From positions 11,001,410-11,065,409 of the forward strand of contig NC_135556.1 in the NCBI RefSeq assembly GCF_964340395.1: a DNA stretch of 64,000 nt. Reading direction: 5' to 3'. This document shows, piece by piece, positions 31,788 to 42,318 of the stretch. The DNA is from Glandiceps talaboti (taxonomy: Eukaryota > Hemichordata > Enteropneusta > Spengelidae). The notes below the pieces were generated by a model. That model made no database searches. It saw nothing but the letters and a program-made list of their open reading frames with translations, and had not been told where the DNA came from. Within the stretch, counting starts at the first letter, position 1. Every line of letters begins with the position of its first letter. The position numbers and the translations under genes are program-made.

Positions 31788-32097
31788 GACAAAATGATGC
31801 ACCAACAAGAATACAGTTGAAATTAACTTTAAATTCTTCTTTTTTATTAAGATTCCTTTTTTTTTTTTTTTTTCAATCAGAGGTATAAAACTTTGTAACT
31901 AGTAACACCAAAGCAAACAAGTCCTGCCAAGCAAACGCAGTCCTGCAACAGTCTTCTGAAACTTGAAAACTTCTTATTCCAACAGTGTACTCAAAATCTG
32001 GAAGGAATAAACCACAATAGTTCAGTATAATATATATATATACCTGAAGGTTATTGGATAAACTACACATCTCACCCTGGGCGGGACGGGTGGGAAC

Positions 32098-32216
32098 TGT
32101 TATATCTTAACTCGGTTTTATTCATGGAATTAGGATTCCATTTCACACACCTTCAGTGTGCTTATGAAATCTCCAATTCCATTTCACAAAACCTCGTTAA
32201 GATATAACATATGCAT
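32098..32216. repeat. DIRS internal complementary region
   Basis: Bases 32098-32178 are the reverse complement of the left end (31619-31699), and 32175-32216 the reverse complement of the right end (36641-36682). The two overlap in AATT at 32175-32178. This joins both termini as in the expected circle junction. Confidence 0.93.
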
Positions 32217-32233
32217 GTTTAAAGCTACACTTA

Positions 32234-35200
32234 CTATTTGCAAACGGTCAAGACAGCCTTGGTGAAAGCTGCTGTTTGTGCGTTTGAACCTTTTGCCTGC
32301 GATTCCCTCAAGTAGAACCTTCTAAATGTAGATGATTTTGACCAGTTTGCTCTAGAAAGGATATCATTCATTGAAACCCCTTGACCCTTGGCCTTTGATG
32401 TAGAAGCAGATCTAGTTGAGTGAGCCTTGAAGATACCTGTATCAATTCCTGCTCTATTCATAACAGTTTTTAGCCACCTTGCTAGTGTACTACATGACAC
32501 TGGTTTATGTGGTCTGACATGACTTAAAAACAGCTGTTCTCTGTTGATTCCATCAGATATCTGACGCCATGTTTTGGTTCTGTCAAGGTATGTCTTCAGA
32601 CATGAAATTACGCAAAGTGACTTAATGCGAGGATAGCTAGTAAATGTAATTTGACCCAAAGGGGTACTACGGTTTGATTTAGTAAACATGTAATGTGATG
32701 ACTTTGTGAGCTTTGCCAGATTGAATGTTATGGTGTCGCCTGAATCAACCATATTTGACACTTGTAAGTTTTTGAGTTCTGATTGTCTTCCTGCACTGGT
32801 CAAGGCCATAAGCATGCAAAGTTTCAGTGACAGGTCCTTCATGTTTAGTTTTGGGTTCCCACCCACTTTCAAATATTTGAGAACCTGATCCACATCCCAA
32901 GTACCTGAATATCTAGGTTGAGGTGGTCTTTGATTAAATACAGCTTGCAGCATAGTTTTGACTTTTGGGTGTTGTCCAACCCTGAAACCATCAATAGATG
33001 GGTGAAATGCTGATAAGGTTGATCTGTAAGTATTTATGGATCTATACTCGTATCCCTCACTGAACAGGTAAGTTAGGAAATTCAGGATATCCCCCAAAGA
33101 GGCCTGAAATGGATTAATTTGTTGTCTACTACTCCAGCTACTCCATTTTCTCCAGGAGGAGTTATAAGATGTTGATGTTCCATGACGCCATGCATTTGAC
33201 ATAAGCTTGGCAGTTTCTTCCGAAATTCCCTCTGAAGTGAGGGATTTCCGGAAACCTTCCAAGCCGCTAATTTCAGTGTTCCGGTCTTTAATAGCGGATG
33301 GACTAGCTGGAGTGGTGACACCAAGAGTTTGGGGAACCCTGGTAGGAGAATTGGGAGTTCGATGGACATTTCCACTATCAAGGGAAACCATGCCTGGGTG
33401 TGCCATGTTGGAGTTACCATGACAACCGTTGCCCCTTCCTGCCTTATCTTGGACAGGCACCTCATTATTAGTGCAAATGGAGGGAACGCATAACCGTTCA
33501 TGTGCAACCAACTGATCTGCAGGGCATCTGTTGCTATAGCCCCTGGGTCTGGTTTCCATGACACATACTTGTTTACCTGGTGATTCAGTCTGGATGCGAA
33601 TAGATCTACATCTAATTTCCCCATCAGATTGTCCACTATTTGAAATATGTTTGGGTTTAGTTGCCAATTGCTGGAATCTGTCACATGACGTGACTCCCAG
33701 TCTGCTACAACATTGTCTACCCCCGGGAGATATTCTGCACTGAGTTGAATGTCGTTTATCAGGCAGTATTGCCAGATCTCTTTCGATAACTTCACCAGAA
33801 CTTGTGACTTGGTCCCTCCCATTTTCATGATGTATGCCACTGCCGTACGATTGTCCATCCGTAGGTGCACATGAATGTTTTGCTTTCCCTTTGTGAAAGT
33901 TCTTACAGCAAAGTTTGCTGCAAGGAGTTCCAGATAGTTTATGTGATGGCTCTGTTCTTGGACAGACCATGGGCCTCCTGTCCTTCCCATGTTGCATGTT
34001 GCCCCCCACCCCATTTTTGATGCATCGGTGTCTATTATAATGTGGGGAAAGGGACTGATCAGGGTCTTCCCATTGCTGTCTCCCAAGTGGTCTATCCACC
34101 ACTGCAGTTCCTCCTTGCACTCCTTTGTTAGGAAAACTTGTGCCTCGTAGGACATGAAGCTTATCAGGGTTTTTGTTTTGGCCATCTGAAGGAATCTGCA
34201 CTGTAATCGGGCAGGTACTACTGCTGCCATTGAAGCAGTCATCTTCCCTATTACCTTTGCCAATTCCCTCACTGACACTGTCTGTTTCTGAACTAGATTT
34301 GCACAGTGTTTCACAATTTGAGTTATCTTGTCCCTTGGAAGAGACATCTTCATTTCGACAGAATTTATGGAGAACCCTAGAAATTCTATTGTCTGTGAAG
34401 GTAGTAAAATGGACTTCTTCCAATTTACTACAAACCCTAGATGTTGGAGGAGGAACAGCAGGGTGTCTCTGTCTTTTAACAGGTTTTCCTTTGATTGGTT
34501 TAACAATAGGATATCGTCCAGGTATATGATCAATCTCATGCCTAGACGTCGCAATGTTGCTATAATTGGTTTCATTAACTTTGTGAATAGCCGAGGGGCT
34601 GAAGCCAGGCCGAATGGCAGACATGTGAATTGGTATAATTTGTTCCTCCAAGGGAACTTCAGAAATTTTTTGCAATTCGTGGCTACTGGTACTGTAAAGT
34701 ACGCATCCTTCAAGTCTACCTTGCACATCCAATCCCCTGGTTTTAGGAGATCTTTTAACATATGTAACCCTTCCATTTTGAAGTGGTTGTAAGCAACATA
34801 ATTGTTTAGGCACTTGAGGTTGATCACTGGGCGATTGCCCCCATCTTTTTTGGGGACCAAAAAGATATTGCTTACAAAATCCCCCTGTTCCCGGACAGTT
34901 GGCTCGATTGCTTGCTTGCTTAGCATGTCTGTTATTTCCTTGTCTATAAGAGCACAATCGTTTTCTGTGAAATTTGGTTGCCTTGGGAGGCAATATTGTT
35001 TTGGAACAGAAGAGAATTCGATTTGGTGACCCTTCACTGTTGAAATTATGTACGGGTCCCTTGTAAATCTTTGCCAATTTGTTGCAAATTCTTTTATACG
35101 TCCAGCTTTGACTGGACTCTCTGTCTCCCTGGTGGACAATTTCAGTTGTTTTATAACAGGGTGAACATTTTCCTCCAGCACTTTTGGTGGGGGACTGTCC

Positions 35201-36472
35201 ACAACTTTTTGTGCTAGCAAGCTTTGCGTCTCGAGACAATTCTCTAGTGAACAAGAGTCGCTTACCGTTAGATACGTACCTGGTTTTTTTCTGTTGGGAC
35301 CCTCCTTGTTTTCTGAAGGAGTTGAAACTAACTCGGCCCCCAAAGTTGTGTCCACCTCTTGAGGGCCCTTGGCGAAAGGGTTGGTTGCCTTTCCTGGCCA
35401 TGGGGAACTTTTTCTTCTTAAATGACGTTGAGGGGCCTAATTCGTCAGCTAGTTCTCTGGCTCGCTTCCGAGATTTTGCTATCTTGGATATCACCCTCTC
35501 AAACTTGTGTCCAAACAAACTTTCATCTGGTTTTTGCAAGATGTCATTGTGCTTAGACAGGATTGTCCTGGACCGTTTCACATCCTTTGTCAACTTAGTA
35601 AGGACTGACAATCTGCGTTGATAATTCAAGGATACATTAGCCTGGCCAACTAAAAGTACACTTTGATCTAGTAATGTCAGTGTCTCATCTAAATCCAAAC
35701 TAGGAGAAGCACTCTCAGTCTTTGCTACATGCAAGTCACTCCACAGTTTGGTGAGAGGTGCCATTGTGTTCAGTATTTTCTGTTGAACTTGACACAGTGA
35801 TCTATCAATACCTCTTTCACTGGAAATACCCTTGGCTTGAAACAGAGTATCAATGTATCCGTCTACTTTACGGACTTCAAGAGATTCAGTCTCTGGTAAT
35901 GGATGCACTTCCAATATATTTTCTTGCAAAGTTTTGTCCTTGATATACTTTGAGAAGTGTTTATCCACATAATGTTGCAAGTTTTTGTTAAGCTTCCATG
36001 CTGATTCATTCACTTCTGGGTCATACATTTCATATAATCCCTTCGACAGTTCAGGTGACCGCGCGCCAATTTTTTCGCGGGTTCCTTTTGTCCTGTCAAA
36101 ATGGCGTCTGCTAGTGACGTCACTACTAGCACTGCTGTCACTGTCCTCAGAACTAGTTGATGATTCTGAGTCTGAAGACGTACTTGAATCAGATTTTTCT
36201 GACTGAGATCTCGAGGAAACATTGTCCTCTTCATAATGAGAGTCACTTAGCCTCAATTCTTTACGAGGTATAGTGAAACCTTTCAATTTACGGCGTTTTC
36301 TATCACCGTCGTCTGCAAGTACACGTATAGTGTTAGAAGTACCGTTACCTTGCTTGTTGGCTTTGGTTTGGTTAACTTCATCTCCACTCAAGTTTTCTTG
36401 AGCTCGAGAATCTCCTTGAACGCTAGAGTCCTCCCTGGACTCATTTGCGTGTTTTGCATCCGATTTCGGCAT
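32234..36472 (-). CDS. DIRS Gag-like and tyrosine recombinase (YR) regions in one continuous frame
   Basis: One open frame of 1412 codons runs the length of the element. Residues 1 to about 370 are a Gag-like region with an acidic Ser/Asp/Glu-rich stretch (about 80-120) and a basic segment. The middle (about 375 to 1130) overlaps the RT ORF in another frame and its sequence has no recognisable domain. The C-terminal part (about 1110-1412) is a YR with T-S-A-G-R-Q-S-E-L, H1351-S-T-R1354 and the candidate nucleophile Tyr1387 in STFRRFY. DIRS elements are known for overlapping frames and, in some, spliceosomal introns; expression of the YR could use either mechanism. The YR would join the cDNA circle to its target. 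Confidence 0.88.
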   Translation of the reverse strand: MPKSDAKHANESREDSSVQGDSRAQENLSGDEVNQTKANKQGNGTSNTIRVLADDGDRKRRKLKGFTIPRKELRLSDSHYEEDNVSSRSQSEKSDSSTSSDSESSTSSEDSDSSASSDVTSRRHFDRTKGTREKIGARSPELSKGLYEMYDPEVNESAWKLNKNLQHYVDKHFSKYIKDKTLQENILEVHPLPETESLEVRKVDGYIDTLFQAKGISSERGIDRSLCQVQQKILNTMAPLTKLWSDLHVAKTESASPSLDLDETLTLLDQSVLLVGQANVSLNYQRRLSVLTKLTKDVKRSRTILSKHNDILQKPDESLFGHKFERVISKIAKSRKRARELADELGPSTSFKKKKFPMARKGNQPFRQGPSRGGHNFGGRVSFNSFRKQGGSQQKKTRYVSNGKRLLFTRELSRDAKLASTKSCGQSPTKSAGGKCSPCYKTTEIVHQGDRESSQSWTYKRICNKLAKIYKGPVHNFNSEGSPNRILFCSKTILPPKATKFHRKRLCSYRQGNNRHAKQASNRANCPGTGGFCKQYLFGPQKRWGQSPSDQPQVPKQLCCLQPLQNGRVTYVKRSPKTRGLDVQGRLEGCVLYSTSSHELQKISEVPLEEQIIPIHMSAIRPGFSPSAIHKVNETNYSNIATSRHEIDHIPGRYPIVKPIKGKPVKRQRHPAVPPPTSRVCSKLEEVHFTTFTDNRISRVLHKFCRNEDVSSKGQDNSNCETLCKSSSETDSVSEGIGKGNREDDCFNGSSSTCPITVQIPSDGQNKNPDKLHVLRGTSFPNKGVQGGTAVVDRPLGRQQWEDPDQSLSPHYNRHRCIKNGVGGNMQHGKDRRPMVCPRTEPSHKLSGTPCSKLCCKNFHKGKAKHSCAPTDGQSYGSGIHHENGRDQVTSSGEVIERDLAILPDKRHSTQCRISPGGRQCCSRLGVTSCDRFQQLATKPKHISNSGQSDGEIRCRSIRIQTESPGKQVCVMETRPRGYSNRCPADQLVAHERLCVPSICTNNEVPVQDKAGRGNGCHGNSNMAHPGMVSLDSGNVHRTPNSPTRVPQTLGVTTPASPSAIKDRNTEISGLEGFRKSLTSEGISEETAKLMSNAWRHGTSTSYNSSWRKWSSWSSRQQINPFQASLGDILNFLTYLFSEGYEYRSINTYRSTLSAFHPSIDGFRVGQHPKVKTMLQAVFNQRPPQPRYSGTWDVDQVLKYLKVGGNPKLNMKDLSLKLCMLMALTSAGRQSELKNLQVSNMVDSGDTITFNLAKLTKSSHYMFTKSNRSTPLGQITFTSYPRIKSLCVISCLKTYLDRTKTWRQISDGINREQLFLSHVRPHKPVSCSTLARWLKTVMNRAGIDTGIFKAHSTRSASTSKAKGQGVSMNDILSRANWSKSSTFRRFYLRESQAKGSNAQTAAFTKAVLTVCK
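33082..35355 (-). CDS. DIRS reverse transcriptase / RNase H
   Basis: A 757-codon frame with VDLKDAYF (motif A, about 213-220), LPFGLASAP (motif B), IIYLDDILL (YLDD at 278-281) and FLGF beyond. The RNase H domain starts at DTDAS (442-446), with E475, D501 and a later D in NVVADWESRH. The C-terminal segment VDLFASRLNHQ..PFALI is the domain usually found after RNase H in DIRS elements. The frame lies wholly inside the Gag/YR frame, offset by one base. I saw no obvious adenine methylase domain, which some DIRS elements carry. Confidence 0.92.
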   Translation of the reverse strand: MDTTLGAELVSTPSENKEGPNRKKPGTYLTVSDSCSLENCLETQSLLAQKVVDSPPPKVLEENVHPVIKQLKLSTRETESPVKAGRIKEFATNWQRFTRDPYIISTVKGHQIEFSSVPKQYCLPRQPNFTENDCALIDKEITDMLSKQAIEPTVREQGDFVSNIFLVPKKDGGNRPVINLKCLNNYVAYNHFKMEGLHMLKDLLKPGDWMCKVDLKDAYFTVPVATNCKKFLKFPWRNKLYQFTCLPFGLASAPRLFTKLMKPIIATLRRLGMRLIIYLDDILLLNQSKENLLKDRDTLLFLLQHLGFVVNWKKSILLPSQTIEFLGFSINSVEMKMSLPRDKITQIVKHCANLVQKQTVSVRELAKVIGKMTASMAAVVPARLQCRFLQMAKTKTLISFMSYEAQVFLTKECKEELQWWIDHLGDSNGKTLISPFPHIIIDTDASKMGWGATCNMGRTGGPWSVQEQSHHINYLELLAANFAVRTFTKGKQNIHVHLRMDNRTAVAYIMKMGGTKSQVLVKLSKEIWQYCLINDIQLSAEYLPGVDNVVADWESRHVTDSSNWQLNPNIFQIVDNLMGKLDVDLFASRLNHQVNKYVSWKPDPGAIATDALQISWLHMNGYAFPPFALIMRCLSKIRQEGATVVMVTPTWHTQAWFPLIVEMSIELPILLPGFPKLLVSPLQLVHPLLKTGTLKLAAWKVSGNPSLQREFRKKLPSLCQMHGVMEHQHLITPPGENGVAGVVDNKLIHFRPLWGIS

Positions 36473-36559
36473 TGGATGCCTAGTTAAATGGTTAGATAAT
36501 ACTTCGATAGAGTGAGCACCTAAATAAGACGGTCTTCACTCAAGGGCAGCCATTTTGGA

Positions 36560-36682
36560 GAAGGATGAGAGCTACTGAGCATGTGCAGTTGTTATTTTGA
36601 ATGGCTGATGATAGAGGGCGCTCTTGTCATTTCTGGAGAAATGCATATGTTATATCTTAACGAGGTTTTGTGAAATGGAATT
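36560..36682. repeat. DIRS right inverted terminal repeat (5' end of the element)
   Basis: It has 102 bases identical in inverted orientation to the left repeat, followed by a 21-base end-specific tail ending GGAATT. Confidence 0.92.
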
Positions 36683-37356
36683 CCATTTAACCAGACATCC
36701 CTGTGTGTACTTCACTAACCCTGTTATAACGTCATACTACTGGATGGACGAATGGTCCTAACTTTACTCACTATTTATACTACAGTTTATGCATTGAAAA
36801 AAGGGAGACTGTTTAATATATATATTACTACACCTATTACATTGAAATAATGCATACATACACATACACTCCGTTCTCACTCTTCTTCCGTATACATCTC
36901 TCGTCTAAAATTGGTACCATATGTGCATTTATTACAAAAGCACAAAGTAGGTTTTCTGACGTCAGAATCGAAACTGTCGTCTGCAAGAAGAATCACTTTG
37001 AAGCTGATATTTAACTAAAACGGACTAATACATACATTGAGAAAACTTTCTACTACATATTGATAAACCTTACTATGTTTTCTTTCCTCGAAATAATGAT
37101 ATAGTTTTTTATTCTCTTTATCCATCAACGTGACAATCATTGAACAAATCCTGATATGTTGGTATTGAGATCCATGTTTAGCTAGCGCCAGTCATCAAAG
37201 TCTACACACTCTTTATGCAATACACTCTGTACACAACTCATAGGAACCACGGTTATCAAAGCAAGCAGTAATTTACAAGCGCACCATTTTACAAGTTATG
37301 GTCATCTTTCACTGGTATGTGGGTGGTAAGTAGGTAAAATCTAGCTCCCATATATA
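36683..37356. other. Non-coding interval between DIRS and the next element
   Basis: AT-rich and non-coding; no repeat recognised. Confidence 0.4.
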
Positions 37357-37440
37357 GCGTAGAATGCCTGCCAATATTCGAAAATACAATATTGCAATGA
37401 CTATATGCAATACTGCAATGACTATATGCAATACTGCAAT

Positions 37441-37676
37441 GACTATATGCGATATGACTACATGAGGTGACTACATGCGATGTGACTACATGAGATGACT
37501 ACATGCGATATGACTACATGAGATGACTACATGCGATGTGACTACATGAGGTGACTACATGCGATATGACTACATGAGATGACTACATGCGATATGACTA
37601 CATGAGATGACTACATGCGATATGACTACATGAGGTGACTACATGCGATATGACTACATGAGATGACTACATGCAA
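37441..37676. repeat. 28-bp minisatellite, left arm
   Basis: About eight units of alternating 15- and 13-base halves, both beginning GACTACATG. Confidence 0.88.
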
Positions 37677-39283
37677 TACTGCGATGCGAGATGATGACAT
37701 GATATGTGGCGATTTTGTAATGACGTTATGCCATTCGTAGATTATTCAATACGCATAATACGAGTATTAATATGAAACAGGCTAGGGAGTACTATTCAGC
37801 ATGTTGCACGTGGTAAGGGGTGGACCATTTGATATCCTGGGGGGTTGGAAGATTTCGGGGGGAAAAATGCCAAATGGATTTGCTTGAAAAAAAATCAGGA
37901 TATGAGAGGGTGATGAAAAAAAAGATGGACCACTGCTGCCAGAAAAAAAAATGTCTTGGCAGGGAAATGATGCACAGGTTCGAGTATACTGTTCAACTTG
38001 CTCGTACCTCTCCAACCAGGACACTTGTCAAATCATGACAAACAGTTTCAAACACATGTCAGGGACCAGTCAGATTCGTTAGCCTGTGGTACATATATAT
38101 ATTTGTTCTTGTCTCTGTTTCTTTCATAAATGGTTTAAATATTACTTCATGTAAGGGTTCAAACATAACTATACATAAAATTATACATTTAAAAAGTTAT
38201 ATTTACTTCAGCTTTTCGATGCTTGGCAATATATATCTCAGAGGCTATGAATAACCTAAAAATTGCCTAAATAGAAACAAAAAACTGCAGATCTGGCGGG
38301 AGTGAACCCCTTGGACTCCATCACCCCAGAGGCCACTCATTCGTTAAACCAACAATAAGATTCACCAAAATTGGGGAAAAAAACTTGAAAAGCTTCTAGG
38401 GGAGACCCCCTAGGACCCCCATAAGAGATAGACATGTCCAAGCCTCAAATCAAAGTTCTTTCCTCCAACTCTTACTGTCAAGATGCTTTTTACATGTTAG
38501 AGCTGTCTTGTAAAATTTGTAAATTATTGTCTGAAAGTGTCTGTGAATAGCCTAAACATTGCCTTTAGAAGTAAAAATCCTCCAGGGCTTCTGGGGGGAG
38601 ACCCCCTAGAACCCCCCCCCCCCCCATTCACACACTCACACAAGAGGTGGACATATCCCAGTCTCAAAGCTCTTCCTTCTACAGCTTACTGTCAGATGCT
38701 ATGAAACTTTATTCAGGGGGGTCAGTGACTTTTTGTTGGCCCAATGGAAAAAAACACTGACACCCCCCCCCCCATCGCCCAAGCTCAGGAGAAACTGACC
38801 GGTCTATCTGAATGTTTGAGCTCACCAATCAAGTTTCCGATTTGTATTTTCAGTGTGTCACCATACCATGGCATAAAAACTGTCAACGATGTTTATTTAA
38901 TTGAAAATCAAACATGTATGAAATATGTAGTTTTCTAAATATAATCTGTGTGTGATAGAACAGCATCTTTTTACTCTCTGTATTACCGTGTGCCAAAACC
39001 AAACAGAAAATTGTGGCAACAAATGTAGGTGTTCAACTTTGACGTAAAAAAAATCCGGATATCTCAAAGAAGCAAATAAAAAAAAGTTGCAAGCATAGGC
39101 GAAGGAAAAAAAATAATTCTCAGGCAAGCAGGTGGGAAAAAAATAATGACTCTCAACCAATCTTCCAAGCCCCCCCCCCCCCCCCAGGATATCGAATGGT
39201 CTACCCCTTATGCATATTGAATAATCTACGAATGGCATAACATCATTACAAAATCGCCGCATATCATGTCATCATCTCGCATC

Positions 39284-39495
39284 GCAGTATTGCATGTAGT
39301 CATCTCATGTAGTCATATCGCATGTAGTCATCTCATGTAGTCATATCGCATGTAGTCATCTCATGTAGTCATATCGCATGTAGTCATCTCATGTAGTCAC
39401 ATCGCATGTAGTCACCTCATGTAGTCGTATCGCATGTAGTCACCTCATGTAGTCATATCGCATGTAGTCATCTCATGTAGTCATATCGCATATAG
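39284..39495. repeat. 28-bp minisatellite, right arm (inverted)
   Basis: The same unit in reverse complement (CATGTAGTCATCTCATGTAG..). Copy number is similar to, but not the same as, the left arm. Confidence 0.88.
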
Positions 39496-39581
39496 TCATT
39501 GCAGTATTGCATATAGTCATTGCAGTATTGCATATAATCATTGCAGTATTGTATTTTCGAATATTGGCAGGCATTCTACGC

Positions 39582-40415
39582 CATATCCCATATTTATTGT
39601 AATGAGGTTCCTATGAACATTACAGTACCAAGTATGGTATGCATGCAATATTTACCAGATTTCGAACTGGTGTCACCATGACCAATTCCCAGACCTTAGC
39701 AAAACATAACATAACTACACGATTTGTGCAAGCGTAGTGGCAATGGCGTGCATGGCTTTGCGTTTATGTCATGGCGACATTTCGAATATGCAAATACGCC
39801 AATCGCACATCTTGCAGACGACCAACGCCGACAGCCTCCATTTTAGCATCGACGTCATTTCCGTTTTGAGTCAGCAGATATTTGTAGAACACACATTCGT
39901 TGACCGGGTCCTACAGTACGTCATCAATATCTGCGTATGGTATATATGGCAGCCTCATGTCGTCATCCTCATCACGTAGTATAAGATACTCCTTTTTCTT
40001 CAAGCAACATGAAAATTTCGTCAAAAAGAAATTGCCCAGAAGGTACCTTTTGAGAAAAGTGCAAACAAACCGAAGGGTTAAGTTGTGACTAGAAATCTTT
40101 ACTATATGCGAACGACTCGAATAAATACATTAAGCCTTCTCTTTGATAGTACTTATTCGTACTAAAACAAGAAAATAAACTTTCATCGCAATAAGAAGTA
40201 TCTCTGTTTCGTTTGGCTTTTTTCCACCAACCTTTTTTGTTTTACATAACGATTTTCATGGAAATTTTCTCAGAGGAAACATATTTTCCGATGTAAACTA
40301 ACTCGTTATTGTGACTTGCACGGACTTCTAGACAGCTACAAAAAAATTACGAAATTTAGTTTCATAAAATAAAAACAGTCAACGAGCCGCTATCACAACA
40401 GTGAATTTCTCCTAC
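39582..40415. other. Non-coding interval
   Basis: Probably the intron downstream of the membrane-protein exon on the minus strand. No further exon could be recognised. Confidence 0.35.
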
Positions 40416-41111
40416 CTGTACGTCCCAGCTATGACAAGGAACAATAAGTTCACGGAATGCCAGGCTTTCAAGTGATGCTGGAACCTCTTTGAAGAGAACG
40501 TGTATATATTAAGACCCACATAAATTGTATCCTCGAGTACGTGATAAAAATTATGAATAGCCCACACTATTAGTATAGTCTTGTAAAATCTACCTATCGC
40601 GGGATAATTATCCTTGTCGAGGTTTGAGGGCGCTCTTCTATAGTTTAGGATATACATAAGTGTCGTAGTGGTCGCTAGTTCAATGGGCAAAACGATGTAA
40701 TCAGATGCACCTGGTCGTGATGAGTCCGTAAAGTATACTATAAAGTAATAGATAATGAGCCAAACGACAAGAAAACTGTCTTTGTAAAAGAAGAGCTTCC
40801 TAACGACAATTCTCACAGTTTCTACAAAGTTAGGAAACGTTTGCTCCAGTTTTAGATGGATGCAAATCCAAATAATGGCTACCAGGGACGATGCTGCCGG
40901 CGACACCGGCTGAACGTAGACGCGATACGGTATGAGAGTGAAGTTTTGACAGTTGGTTGTCGTAGATCCATCTGTAATCATACAGCCAATGAATATGACG
41001 CACTGAATAGTACTGGACAGCACTTTGGCAATGATAAGAAAAAACAAAATAACGGATAACCCAATCCAGTGGTTTTTATCCATCTTATCACAACAATCTT
41101 GTTTGTGTTAT
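40416..41111 (-). CDS. Exon of an unrecognised polytopic membrane protein
   Basis: On the minus strand, an acceptor (GTTTTCCAG) is followed by 28 bases of leader, an ATG at 41083 and 222 codons. A donor (ACAG|GTAGGAGAA) follows at 40416/40415, so the in-frame TAG just beyond is probably intronic and the protein continues. The visible part starts MDKNHWIGL and shows about six hydrophobic segments, near residues 7-33, 58-78, 98-118, 128-148, 165-190 and 205-222. The loops between are basic or polar, including NYRRAPSNLDKDNY. I do not recognise the family. The next coding exon was not found, and the elements at 31.6-39.6 kb may lie in its intron. Confidence 0.6.
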
Positions 41112-42318
41112 CTGGAAAACAAAATGCACACAGATTACCAATTTAAGAAATTCTCAATGCTGACAGTTAGACTTTAAAAGGCATTGATCGGTATCATCCT
41201 TTCCTGATAACATCGCCCACAACGGTTGATTTTTAAGTCTACTGACACGTAAGGTTTACAAGAAATATATGCGGTATGCTAGAATCTAACAGCATTTTAA
41301 TAGCTTGCATCAATAGTATCCATCCACATGTTACCATCTTACGTGGAATTTGTAAAAGTGTGGCATCACTACACCAAGCAGTTTTTGATTTTATAAGTTG
41401 CCATCATTTTCTCAATAATGTCAGAGTTTATAGTTTTATATTGTTATTTGTTGTTGGTATTGTAGAATTCGTTTCCAGCTGTACCAATCACACACATATA
41501 TAGTCAAAATGTAAATTCTTGTATATCACTTTACAACTGTTATTGCCAATGGCACATACCCATTACGGCACAACGGCCATCAAATACTTCGTAATAGAAC
41601 TTAAACCATTCCGAAACAAATTGTGACGACACTAAAACAGGAAATTTGCAGTTTCGTCACATGTCGTCACGTACAGTCTCTCTATCTTGTCGACGCTCGT
41701 AAACATCGCTGATCAGCTGTGATCATGATGGCGTTCATAGACAGCCAAGTGTATTCATCTCGTGTACCCTATTACTAGAACGAGACTTTGCGTGGTGCTA
41801 GATGACATCTCTTTATCCAGAGATACATGTATCAGCACTATAAAAATGTCAATCAAGGCCTCAATGCGCATTTGCTTAGGTAACAATCTGTTTAGAGCAG
41901 TATGTCAATGCTGCCTAATGTGAGTCGTTCATTATGTATGCAGACGAGGTCGTGTGACCATGGCTGCATCGAAAGTGGGATGCAGTACTCAATATAATGA
42001 ATGGGCAAGGCACAAAAGACTGTGGTCAAGGCCACTGACCTTAACGGATGAATGTAAAATCACATCAAATGTCTATCTGTATGTCATACATAGTGATATT
42101 CATCACAACACTTTCGTGATCAAGGTCATGATCATTTAGAGTCAACGATACCATCCGAAACGTGGGCATTGTCAACAAATGACAGTTACAGCTTTCGGTT
42201 CCGGGTAGAATTTGAATGTCAATACATCATTACATGTACATGTAGACGTTCGCCGTACAGGCTAGTCTGTTCTACAATTTGTGTGTGTCTCTGATCAAAA
42301 TCTGAACGCCACACTTAC

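Larger units (their letters stand above)
31619..36682 (-). mobile_element. DIRS tyrosine-recombinase retrotransposon, looks whole
   Basis: The element is 5.06 kb and read on the minus strand. It has inverted terminal repeats (an identical 102-bp block at 31686-31787 and 36560-36661 plus unequal outer ends) and an internal complementary region at 32098-32216. It encodes a Gag-like N-terminus, an RT/RNase H and a tyrosine recombinase. Both outer ends carry AATT (31619-31622 and 36679-36682), and the internal region has AATT (32175-32178) exactly where the two end-complements meet. That matches DIRS integration from a circle by a tyrosine recombinase. The long frames are open and the terminal blocks identical, so the copy is young. 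Confidence 0.93.
37357..39581. mobile_element. 2.2-kb terminal-inverted-repeat element with minisatellite arms
   Basis: Both ends start GCGTAGAATGCCTGCCAATA and run inward as inverted arms of about 0.4-0.5 kb (to about 37850 and from about 39160). Each arm has CAATACTGCAATGACTATATG units, then a 28-bp minisatellite (GACTACATGCGATAT plus GACTACATGAGAT), then TGATGACATGATATG.. and a stretch ending GGACCATTTGATATCCTGGG. The left arm has an extra ~50 bp near 37760-37810. The centre (about 37850-39160) holds poly-C/G and poly-A runs and no gene. Flanks share only CATAT, so the target duplication is unclear. It is a non-autonomous DNA transposon of unknown superfamily. Confidence 0.8.

Noticed and set aside
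34173-35621. Plus-strand frames of 118-154 codons inside the DIRS element
   Set aside because: They are antisense shadows of the RT and Gag frames.
37357-39581. LTR retrotransposon or Polinton as the explanation for the long terminal repeats
   Set aside because: The repeats are inverted, and no RT, polymerase, integrase or capsid frame lies between them.
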